Shown here one piece after another: positions 49,401-61,400 of a DNA stretch of 64,000 nt. This DNA comes from Trileptium ribeirensis (Eukaryota > Nematoda > Enoplea > Enoplida > Thoracostomopsidae), in NCBI GenBank assembly GCA_030248225.1, contig JASANE010007077.1, positions 1 to 64,000 of the forward strand, given 5' to 3'. Position numbers and translations under genes: made by a program. Under the pieces are notes generated by a model, which saw only the letters and a list, made by a program, of their open reading frames with translations, did no database searches and was not told where the DNA came from. Position 1 is the first letter of the stretch. Each line of letters opens with the position of its first letter.

Positions 49401-52400
49401 CTTAAGGAAGAACATCTGCTCTCATGGCAAAGTCGATTGGCAATGCAAAATGCGAGTAACAAAGAATGCTTACTTGAGAGGCCTGCAGCCGACCCGTGTC
49501 TACAGACGCAGTACCGTCTCGACTATGATCTGTTCGCAATGCTTTTAACACACCTTTCTCCGTGGTGCAAGGGGTCTCATGCTGAAAATGTTGCTTTACG
49601 GACGTTCAGGGTAAGCGCAGCAGCTGGGGCCAAGACCCTATACCATGTATGTTGTTATCAGTTGCGGTGTTATATGTAGGTGCTCTAGATGTATCGAGTT
49701 TACTAAGGAGTATTGGTTTTATGATTAAAAAGCTTAACTGAGCTGCAGTACTAGCTAAAAATGACTGCCGCTCGCTGGAGACTCGCTTGCATCTAGTTCT
49801 AGAGCAACTCTTTCTAAAATAGAATTTCATTATTAATGATCATGAGATATCATTATTATTAAAATTAAATGAAATGCGACAGCCATTTTCCCAGTGCTGT
49901 AGTGTCATCACTCATGATGTTTTCGTTTAACTTTAAAATGCATGATGGTGTGTTGATTAAAACATGTAGTGTGTTGTTTGACCACCGGCGGTATACGCCA
50001 CTATCGTAATTTCAACATTTTGTGGGTAAAAATTTCCAGATTTTTTATAAAACTGTGCTAGTCATACGGATTTTAATTTGCACAACATCACTGCTAGCAA
50101 ATTATGCCATTCACAAATTACAGCCGATGTCCGATGTATAGCTTTCTGTGGATTATGGATTTACTATAGATTTTATGATTCATCCTATATTCAAAGAAGG
50201 TATAGGTCTGGCCATTATTAAACATCATGGTGCGCGTACAAGTACATGGCATAAATAGTAATCTTCCTGCTGCAAGCAGTACTAGTGACTCTTAAAAATG
50301 TAATCTGGGGCTATACCGGGTTAACCTTTGGTGAGTTTTGTAACTTGCAGTAATGCTAGTAACTCTATTTTCAATAGTAATTACGTGTATGTCTATGATT
50401 ATGAATGTATATTATTTGCGTTCATTCAAAATTTTGCTTTGCATGCTTAAATTACAGTACTCGCCAGAAATGAGTGCTATTCGTTCGATGTTCTCTCGAA
50501 GTTTGTTCTATGTTGTTTCGAGAAATTCAAAATTGTGTTCGAAACGTATTCGAATTTTGTTCGACACGTATACGAAATTTTTGGCATGCTTTTTTAAATT
50601 GGTTCGAGAGCTGTTCGAAGTTTTTTCGAAAAGTGTTTGAGTGTTTTTCGAGAAAACGTAGATTTTGTTCCATTCCTGTTCGTTCCACAGACGGCAGTCA
50701 TTTCTGTCGAATACTGTATAATATTTTTTCTGTGAAAATGGGTTATCTGTTTCAGCTGTATGACTTAAACAACACCAGCATATTAACATTTCGAGATCTG
50801 GCAATTGTCCTAAGTCGTATGTGTCGCGGCGAACTTACTGACCGCCTCAAACTACTGTATCAGTTACACCTGCCTCCGGCGTTACTCCCGACTGACATTG
50901 AAGATGATTTATTTGGTGAGTTTTGCATATAAACGTAGAATATACATTCAGTACTACGCTGGAAGGCGCCATACAGAACCGCGATTGAAGTAAGTTTTTT
51001 TCACAATGTAATAGTTGTTTGTAGGTGACTGTGACTAAAATCTGCGACACCTGTATAACTGAAGTTACACTTAGTATTGTATGTTGATTGACCTTACGCC
51101 TGTTACAAAATCATCATACGCATTATATTATGACTGAGGCATAGGCGTTCGCGGTTTGTCGGCTTAGCAAGGGGCCGCTTAGATGGTTTCGGTGGGGGTG
51201 GAATCGTAGCAAATGTCGAAATTGCTCATAACTTGCATAATAATTTATCATAATGTTGCTAAAATTCGCGCAGACACCTATGGACTGAGGTTCATGTGTT
51301 TTCTATGAATACACAGTGGATTTAAATGTGCGAAAAATTCTTTCACGTTTTCTTATTGTACTTCTGGTGTATGACTGCATTTCTGGGTCTACCAAGGGCC
51401 TTGCGAAGCTAAAAACAGTTTTTGCGTTTATATTTGTCGTTGCATGTATGGGAGTTTAGCGGTTCGTCTTGAAGATAAAATGTCTTCCACTATTTATTCT
51501 GGTGTAATATACCTCACAGTGATTGAAACTTTAGAAGCTCGCCGCTATGTTATTTTTTGCTTACCTCGCGAGAACCCAATTACGTTTATTTATGAACATC
51601 GTGAACATACGCGATTATTTGGGCTCTCCAAATTGGGTGGGGGCCTTGCAATTTTTAAGGTGCTCTCTGGCAAAGACGAGGTGCCCCGGATTCGTGCACA
51701 TTTTCAAAATTTCAGGGTCCCCTGGTTCATCGCCGATTAGCAAAATTTTTTATTTCTGCTCAGTGCAAACACCGGCAAATGACATAAAATTAGATAAATT
51801 ATTGTACTAAATTCCAAAACCCCATGAAAAGCGTTTCTGACATGATTTTTAATCTTTTTTCTCTTGGCAAAATACCTCTGCTAAAATTGGGCGCCCCCTG
51901 GTTCCAAACCAGGAGGGGCCTCCGGTTCCTGCCCACTGGCAATATTTTCACCGAATGAAGAGCACAGAATTACATGACCAAGGTTTTTTACCTTAAATAA
52001 TTAAATGCTATTAGAGTCTATAATATGCACTTTATGCTATTTACGTTGTCACTAAACGCCTAACGTGCATTGCTGTATTATCCAAAATACGATTCCGGAA
52101 TCAGAGCATCCTGGGCTCTCCAAATTGAGGGAGCCGTGGCATTTTTAGGTTCCCCTGGTCCAAAACAGGTGCCCTCTGGCAAATTTCTGGGCTCTTGGTA
52201 AATTTTTTTGTTTTCAAGCGGTCCAACGTACATAAAATTTCATCAAAATTTGTACTAAAATTCAGTTCTGAAGCCGCAAAGTTCGTCAAGATTTGCTTCA
52301 AAATCGCTTTTTCTCTCCATCAAAAGGGTTTTGGCATTGTTTCTGTCACGATTTTTAACCGTTTTCTCTTTCCAAAATGCCACCTGGCAAAATCTGGCGC

Positions 52401-55400
52401 CCCCGGTTCATGCCTTCTCGCAAAATTTTCAGCGAATGGAGAGCCCAGGAATTTTGGGCATCAGAATCAGAATATAGTTATATAACAGCTGAAGCTGTGC
52501 TGCGCTAAATCAAGAGCCTGATTGTTGGCCTGTCCACAGCCTTCCGAACAGAGTCGGGAAGACCTCCATGTTAATAGTCGAGAGAAATTTCAAAGGGAAC
52601 GCAACGCTCAATATGCTATAATTTATAGGCACTTTTACCTCTCGTACAAGTATTTAAAAGCTATAAAACAGTGTTGCAGCATTAGAAATAGTAGTAAATT
52701 ATGTTTGGAAGGAAACTATTACTGGGATATAGTTTATCATGGGGCTAAAGTGAGTGGGGGTGGCGCACATGAGCGAAATAGCATGAAAATGGCGCAATTG
52801 GAAGTTTGCTCCTGTTTTTTGTTGTTCCATCCTTCTGCATCATCCATCAAAGCTAATGCTGTTGGCCGTCCAGGCGAGCGCCATGTTGCAGCATTTCGTA
52901 TACTTCGCAGGGTCGACTTCACAGATCGCACATAGTTGCTGTGTACTCTAAGTATTTAAGTCTGAGTGAGATTAAGGCAAGACAATCTTCAATCGGTGTT
53001 TTGACATCATCGGTGACTCCTATGCAATGCACGCATGATACATTTGGTTTCTTGACAATTCGATGAACATGCGATCCCGGAATCGGACTTTGGCCTTCGA
53101 ATCGTATTGGAGTTAGGAGCGCTGTTCCTAAATTTGGCAAAATCATTTCCATTTCATTCAAGGCTGGAATGTCATTTCCCATTGTCTTGTGTGTTATTCT
53201 CAGCTTCCAGCACGTTTTCGTCTCTCGTTTGACGAGAGCAAGGCTGCACCGTGTTGATCTTGTTAGTTGTGTGTCTGCTCTCGCCGCTTGTCTCTGCACA
53301 AGTTCAAGACCATTGAGCTTCATTTTGGTTGCAAAAACTATCCGCGCCCCAGCACAGTAGGCTATCTTCAACTTTATGCACGTGGGATACACGGTGCGCA
53401 TGTCTTCCTGTCGGCAACCTCGCGCTTTTGCGCGGAGGCATCCAGTGAACGATACACGCATGATACATGCTTCGCATGTTTTCTGTACATGGGCTTTGAG
53501 CGACACCTGCCTCTCAGATACTACTCGCAAAAAACAGCATTCTTCACAGCGGGTTTGGTAGCTTCGGTCCCGTACCAAAATGAGATATTTGCATTTCTTT
53601 CAGACGCGTTCAGCGCAAATGTAAAAAGCATGCTTTCACATTTGGCCACGCTAGCCTTCATCATCCATTACTTGGACAAGACACGATTGCAAAAAGGCAT
53701 TGAAGTGACCAACGATGTGCGTAACGGTCATATGGCCGGGTCATCGGTGAAAAGAGAACAACAAACTTATTCCGGCACATCTTTCAAGATAGTGATGAAT
53801 GCTAAGTATAAAGTATAGTAGCTACAAGAGGGCGCAGCGGATAGTTTTCATTAGAGGAACTGAGGCGTACTGGACGATACGAAGAAAAGCGTCTGTAGGT
53901 TTGCCTGCTTTAAGGGTAGGTGCTATCAGCGCTTTCTACCACTATGCTGGAACTTGTTTTCTTGACCAAGACAGTTACAAATCTCTCGCCTACTTGCCGT
54001 AGCAGAGCAGGTTTGCTAGCATGTACTTGGAGGTGCCATAATTTAAACAGCGCTATTGTCAGGTCGCCCATCACGAACTTTGAACGCGGAGAGCTGGAGT
54101 GTTGAGATGAATGTGTTTCTTTGTGTCCAGGGCATTTTGCTCTGACATGTTTCATAGGCGCTTTGTGAAAGCGTCGGTTCACAGCTTTCGCAAGACTTTC
54201 AAGCTTACTTACTTCGGTATATTCCAACATAAAGCATTATAGCCTTTTCCTTGCTTGTAGACTGTATTTTATTTTCACGGACTACCAGACGACTTCGTGT
54301 TGCCTCGGTCGTTAAGGTCATTTGTCGTATTCCAGACTTCAGTAGGCTCGGTATTTCTACTGAACTTGGTTTATCATTGGTTTTCCAACTCTTACACTTC
54401 CACTCAAGCACCAGGTTCTCCACTCAAGCATTAGGTTCTTGTCTTTCTTCGCTAGCAATTTCCACTTCGCTTAGGAATCAATCTATATCGCTACTTCGAT
54501 CGATGACATCGCTATGAGCGATTTCTTGCAACCAACCACGGTCTATACATCTTAACTCGGCCCTTGGGATAACGAGCACAACTGCCTTATTAATACAGCT
54601 GCCTTCTTGACACAGCTACATTCTGGACGACCTCTTCACACAGCGTCGTCACAGCTTTTTCGATTGACTGCTTTTCCATATTCTCCCAACATTCTTCCTT
54701 CAGTCTTTGCGCAACGTTTTTTGAGCAAGCCACCGTTTGTTGCGTCACGATGGCCTTGATGAGGTCCTTTTAGACTTCGCGCACTTCGACTTCACTTAGA
54801 TTATGATAGTGTAGTGATCGCTACTACCGATCCGATCTTATGCAGGAACTGCGATAAGCAGTATGCACAGATATAAAACTGAAAACGGTTTCAATTTCCG
54901 TTCTCGATTTAAAATGAGATCGTTTTAAATTCAGTTCCAAAAAGCTGAAATGATACTCACTCGTTTTAAAACGACTGTTTTAATACGTTTAAAAAGGCGT
55001 TTGGCAGGAATTTTACATGTTTTATGTTAAACACATAAGCTATTTCTAACCTGGTTGGTGTGAAAGGCTGGTTTTAACTTCCCTCAGCTGATTGTATATA
55101 GTGGCAACTTGATTAAAATAAATTTGACTTAAGTGGAATTAAGTCGAGTGAAATCAAATCCACAAATAATGTGCAATCAAAATTAATTTTTTTTATGAAA
55201 CCGGAATCAAATCGGGCACATTAGAATCTAGTAATTTTTAATCGATAAATCTGGTTTTAAAACCAGAAATGGAATACATTTCATATGTAATTTTTACTAT
55301 GCCGTTGCACACATCTTATATTGACCCCGCATTAAGCACTTTACACATGTCGCTCAATCCTGTCACGAGCAGTGAGCTAAGCTGATGCCAGGAGACGAGC

Positions 55401-58400
55401 AGTTATTCATGACTGGATTCGCTCTAATGGATGAAAGGTCGTGTAACGACACGAACTCCCTAGTCGAATGTTTGACGTCGGATCGTGCCTGCGTGAGTGG
55501 ACGTTGACATCAGGCCGGCAGACGATCCCTTCTAGTCTCCATCGACAGTGGTGAACAGTTCTTGGGGAAAATCCGCGTCGCACAAGTCGTACTTACTCAT
55601 TGAGGAATCGGCGAACCACCATCAAGCTTGATCGCAAGTCGTCGAATTGGGCGACGATTTCAAACCCCTTTTGATACATATAGCTACGTAAGGCATTAAC
55701 ACAGATACACACTCTTGATATTCAAATAGTATTTATTGATCAGACAATCAGGTACACATTTGGCAAAAGAATGTGGCAATACGGTTGTACAATTCTTAAG
55801 ACGAGCATATTCATGAAGGAAATATAATGGATATTACAGTTACAATAGGCTAACAGAGTTGACTCGGTTCGACTAAAGGGTTTAGGGTAAGTCCTCGGTC
55901 ATCGCCTTCCTAATTGAACGTTCACAGCCGTGTGTTTAACTAATCTCCACGATTCTCTAGCGAATATTCTGACGACGGCTGAGTTTACCTCAGTACATGG
56001 AGTTCGGGTAGCGAGCTGGAAATGGATCGCGCGGACTAGTTCACCGGGCGGCAAGGGAAAACTAATCGCGATTGCATAGTAAAACGACATTATAACAAGT
56101 TGGTCGTAATAAATAAAACGGCATAATAAGTTATAAGTTGGTCATGACATCTGCATTATACAACAAAGGTAAATGTACAACAGTGCAATGGCAAGGCACG
56201 ACTCCTAAAGAGCGCGACTCATTCGCATGTCATGACAGTAAGTTCGGCGTTCAGATATGTGCGAGTACTCCTATATCCATCCTAATATGCTAAAGAGTTG
56301 TACTTGAATTTACTAATGCGAAGCTTATTTTCAGGAGAAATGACTAAACTCTGATAGGGATCTGGTGCTCCCAAATTATCATACACATCATATATATATA
56401 TATATATATATTAGGGAGTAACCGGAATTCCGGTTGCGGTTCCGGCAAAGGGCAAAAACCATACCGGAGCCGGAATTCCGGTTTACAATTTTTGTTTGAA
56501 ATTTTCCACATTTTTGCTTCATCTCTAATCCAAACATATGTAATAATATATATTATACAACGATCAAGTAGCAATACAACCAAAGAAAAGAAAAGATTAA
56601 CTCAGCAATTTGCCGTGTGAAACGTAAGTTGGGCACATAATTTCAGTAGGAATTTTTCATCTTAACCTGCAGGAGTTTGTTAACAAAACAAGGCCAGGTC
56701 GATGCTTGTAGCAGCTATTTTACACATTCCGAAGTCTGCAGGGTGTGTTCGAATTAAACCGTCCAACTCGGTAAAAGAGTATGGATTACGTAGAAGTACT
56801 TAGCGTAAGCTTGGCTAACATAAATTGCGCCAAGCACCAGTCAGTGCGCTTGTAAACTTTGTAAATCAGGCTAAATTGAAGAAAAATAACATTATCTGCA
56901 ACGCAGCTAGAAACTGCTTTCTTGGCAATGAACTGTATTTATTGAAACTGTGCGAGCAGCATCAGTATCTCCTTTATAGCATTCTGATCAGAAATTTATC
57001 ATCACTTCGTTTAACTGACGGGCACTGTATGTCCAACGCTAGCCTAAACGATGTCTCTTACCACCGATCAGAAAATTACTTTCTGTGTATTAATTTTTCT
57101 TGGAATCATATAAACCAATAATTTCAAGTTTCTGTAGAACAACATGTAACAAACGTATGTGTAGTAAAGGGAGGCGAATGGGGACAGAGCGAAAATGTCT
57201 ATTCTACTCTCCATGCGTTGTAAGCACATTCAATTTAAAGCAGTATACGAAAGGGTGTATAGTGGAAGGCATTTTTTGCGTTGGATGTCCAACAACCGAC
57301 GTATTGATCGATAAATAAACATTATTAGCTTCCTCAGTCTCTTTAAAGTTTAAGAAAGGCAATAGTGCCATCGCAATACATTAAGTTTAATGTAAAAATA
57401 ATTTTTAATGCATTTTAAAACCACTATACCTTAATTTCTTCCTTCATCTATTTTACTATATAAATTTCGAAGAGGTTCCGGATCCGGTTTAAATGGAGGT
57501 TCCGGTTGCTGGTTCCGGTTATTCCCTAATGTATGTATATATGTATATTGTATGATAGTATATAGTGTTTATATGCGTAACCGTTTAGCGAATATAGCTC
57601 GGCCATATAGATTTAGCGAGCTCTCTTGGTTTAGCTTAACTCAAACTTATCCGATGGCCAGTTATCGGGACTTAATATGGCTAGTGTGACTGGTAGAGTG
57701 GAACCGATTATATATGTATATCGTATGATAGTATATAGTATTTATATGCGTAACCGTTTAGGGAAGTTTTAGACGGCCATATAGATTTAGCGACCTCTCT
57801 TGGTTTAGCTTAACTCAAATTTATCCGATGGCCAGTTTATCGGGACTTAATATGCCTAGTGTCACTGGTAGAGCGTGCCTTTACGGCAAGAGTTCAATAC
57901 ATATATACGTAATAAGTAATAGAGATGGGATTACCGATTTAGGAGAAAATTTGGAAAGATTTTTAAATTAAATTTGACGTAAAGTAATAATCGTTTCGGC
58001 TGGGTCGCGAATAAATCCGTGTTCGTTTACGCCATCCTTGCCCGACACGGATACAAAAGAGAATAAAGATATACACTTACAATCAGAATTAAGTGCTTAT
58101 AAAATCGAAGGCAGACGAAATCGAACGAAAACGCAATCGATCGATCTTCGTTTAAACGAAATTCGTTAAATTAAACGCAAACTAACATTTTGCCTTAAAA
58201 TATTTTTTTATTTCAACACATCGAAATTCGTTAAATTAAACGCGCACTAACATGTTTTATTAAATTTTTATTTTGACGCAATCTAAATTCGCTAAATTAA
58301 TCGAATTTCGATTAAACGATCGATTTTCGTTTAAACTCAAACGATAGAAATCGAACGAAGCTTCGATCGATTTTTGAGCACTGATTGTAACTGTATATAT

Positions 58401-61400
58401 CTATATATAATATATATGTGTATTTCAAAGGTCAAACTCGTCTCAATAGTATCTCCTACACTGCCGTTTCAATGGTTACACTCGTGCACGACTGCGAAAC
58501 GGGTGCGCGGTGTGGGTGCGCTATTTCTCGTCTCGGGGGTCCCGCCAAAAGTAGATACGGGCTGGATTCCTTATTTATAGGATCTTCATAAGAGTAATGT
58601 TACCTACGAAAAGATTTCCACTCATTAGCTTATGAAACGTGGGGAAATTGATATTTATTTTTATCTGTGAAATTTTGTCTGAATTTAGATAATTTCTACG
58701 AAAGCGCTGGATCTAGCCGGGTCCAGAGAAGATAAATAAAATGTGAATTTCGAAACAACTTATATTCATATGGGATTCGACGCTTGGATTTGGTTCGGCG
58801 GAACTGTTTTCTTGGTTCCTAACAAAAAGCACTTGTTCTAGTTGAGTATTGCAAGATTCCGGTGGGGTACAATGTTGAGGATAATTTCATTAAGTAGACC
58901 AGACTTTTCTCGACCTGCAATTTCTGTCCTAACGAAAAGAAAACGGTGAAGTCAGCTAAAATTTAGCACGCTAGAAAATGATCGGGATCTCAACCATCTG
59001 GTCTTGTTTCTATAGCGACATTTCCGAGGCACAACAGCGACGTCGCTACGTCGCTTCTTAAAAGAGTCTTAGAGTTGTTCCAATAAGCAAAAGTCGGAAT
59101 TAAATATGATCCTAAATCATCTTATAGCACAAATAATATTGATTATTTAAATCACGACTATGGTACAGATTACTGGTTCAGATAACTAAATTTCACTCTA
59201 CCTTAAGATTAATGTACGAAATATTTATTTTACCAAGTTTTAAGCTCTACTCTTATCTATTATAGTAAATTTCTTTGTTGTTGTCTCACTCGATATACTC
59301 AGAGAAGGGAGTAAAAAGGATATTCATAGGTTTGGGACTTGAATGATCCCAGCGACTTGATTGGAATGTGTACCGGTATCGAATATCTTATTCAAAGCCC
59401 TCAGTAATTTCTCCTATTCTCTTCTTATCTTTAGTTAACAATTTGGGGGCGGCGCGGCTGGGGCGTTGCCTCAACCCTTAGTTCCTATGGTTGACGTTCA
59501 AACTACGGTTTCTGTCGAAACGCAATTAAACGTCCTTGTAATTTAACCTGAATAATTTCGGGATCTTAAGGAGCGCTTCGATCCCTAGGTTCACGAATGT
59601 ACTATATATACACAAATTTTATATCCAACTTAGCAAAGAAGGATCTTCGCACTACCGCAATAACTGGCGGCCCAGTCCGAAAACTATACGGGTCGTCAAA
59701 AATTATTCATTGGTTTCGTCCTGTCTCATTGAAAAGACCGAAAAATTTTGACCCAAAAGGCATGATCATCTCTAATACTTTCTCAACAGTTACGAAGTTA
59801 CAGGCCGGAACCGTAAAGACCCTCAATTCCGAGGATTCGGAATTGTCATTTTGAAAGTCATCGTATCAGCTAAATTTTGCCAGTGAAAATGAGCACTGAT
59901 GGCTGGTATATATTTTGTCTAAGTGCTGCTAATTTCCAGTATCTTGTATAAAATTCAACACTGGCGAATTTGATATGTTAACAAATTGACAAGTAATTTT
60001 CCGAAATTGCCTCAATTTGTTGTTCGCTGCACGGCGTACAGCCAGAATTAGGGGAATTTTCACGGGTGAGGGCGGTTAGGGACGGGTTCCCTGCAAGCAC
60101 CAAATTTTCCTACCTAAACTAGCTAAATTCTCTCAATCCTATCACGCGTGGTCATGCCAGATTATTCACAAATTGGGTGTGTTCAGGAGTTTCACAACTC
60201 TCTAGATATTTCGAGCGTTGGGAATGGTAAGGTATCTCAAAAACCAGACCAGGCCGGCTATATATATATGACAAAAATACGTATACAGAGAAAGATCGAT
60301 GAATAATACGTTTTTAAATCAATACCGTTACAAGCAATATATATAGAGTACAAAGATGGTGGGTCGAGGTCGATAAGGTACTACGAGGTACCTTACCGGT
60401 AACAATAATTCAATATACTCGGAAATGGCAAGGGTCATGCGAGTTGCGCAAGGCCTGTATAAGTATTAATAATTATCAAAGAACTATCAGCAAATATGAT
60501 ATAATATGGTATAAATAGTATACAGCAATAAGAGTACGTTTAAATTCATACAATCATGCATTGAGACAAGATACGGCAATAAGGGTATATTCAAATTCAT
60601 ACAATTATAGCAATAAAACACGTACGACAAGGTATTCAAATTGGCAATAAAAATGGCACAAGCACAATGAATGATACCATTTAGATATACCTTTATAGCT
60701 ACAATAATTAGTACAATAAGTTATGTAGCAATGGTAACGATGAATAATGCAATAATGGTACGACAGGATATAACCGGTACCAACCACGAATAATAAGCAA
60801 CTTCAATTCATACGATGAAATAATCCATGCAGTTACACCAATAAAATTGCTGAACCGTTGTCTCGTACCGATCCAGCGTGGATCTGTTACACCAGTTATA
60901 TGCGTTGTTGTGTAGAGTTAGCTCTACAGCAACAGAGGTCAAATCATTTGTAGATATCAGATCACGTTTGCTGACCCTATTTTGGGTACAATTTCGCACA
61001 TGCGTTATCACACCGCCAACTCCCGCTACCTGTGAGGGCAGTGTGTTTAGGCAGTGAAGTTTGTGATCGTTGGTACGAATCGAACACGTGTAAGTTAGCT
61101 TTCTTGTCCCATGATGACGCCAAGTTGTAACTATTCCCTTACTAATACCGTTTGAATTCCAATTCAGTATTTTTACGCTAATGGCGTCTGGATTTGTGGT
61201 TGCTTTTAGAAACCCGCAGCGGAGGAACCCATACTGCAGTGCAATTTAAGCATTTCCGATCGTTCGCTATGGAGGACGCCTTGATTTCACCGACTGCGAG
61301 CCCGCAACACTTTTTGTGGAAGCAAGTTGTACAGCTGCCGTTACACCAAGAGCTACACACACCACACGGAACAATCTCGGCACAGTAGCTACACTGTTCT

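Larger units (their letters stand above)
45651..49406. other. Intron between TBC1D9-like exons 7 and 8
   Basis: 3.8 kb, phase 0. Contains a repeat G piece (46198-46410), an AT-rich part with oaca/ataca words (46900-47400), a block shared with 55885-55990 (at 47660-47765) and family B copy B2 (48018-48364). The 48365-49380 part shows nothing recognised. Confidence 0.75.
49611..50755. other. Intron between TBC1D9-like exons 8 and 9
   Basis: 1.1 kb, phase 0, with two family D mariner-like MITEs (49744-49901 and 50453-50718). The remaining 550 bases show nothing recognised. Confidence 0.85.

Noticed and set aside
49386..49406. LYYVLK as the true start of exon 8
   Set aside because: A TGA precedes it in frame and exon 7 already supplies this family segment; the AG at 49405-49406 gives a clean phase-0 join.
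50508..50804. Minus-strand open frame of 98 codons over exon 9 and the upstream MITE
   Set aside because: It is the antisense shadow of the TTCGAA-rich MITE and exon 9.
56344..57318. Frames of 72-98 codons inside the hAT-like element as transposase
   Set aside because: No transposase motif (such as a hAT dimerisation region) is visible and the element is only 1.1 kb; considered non-autonomous.
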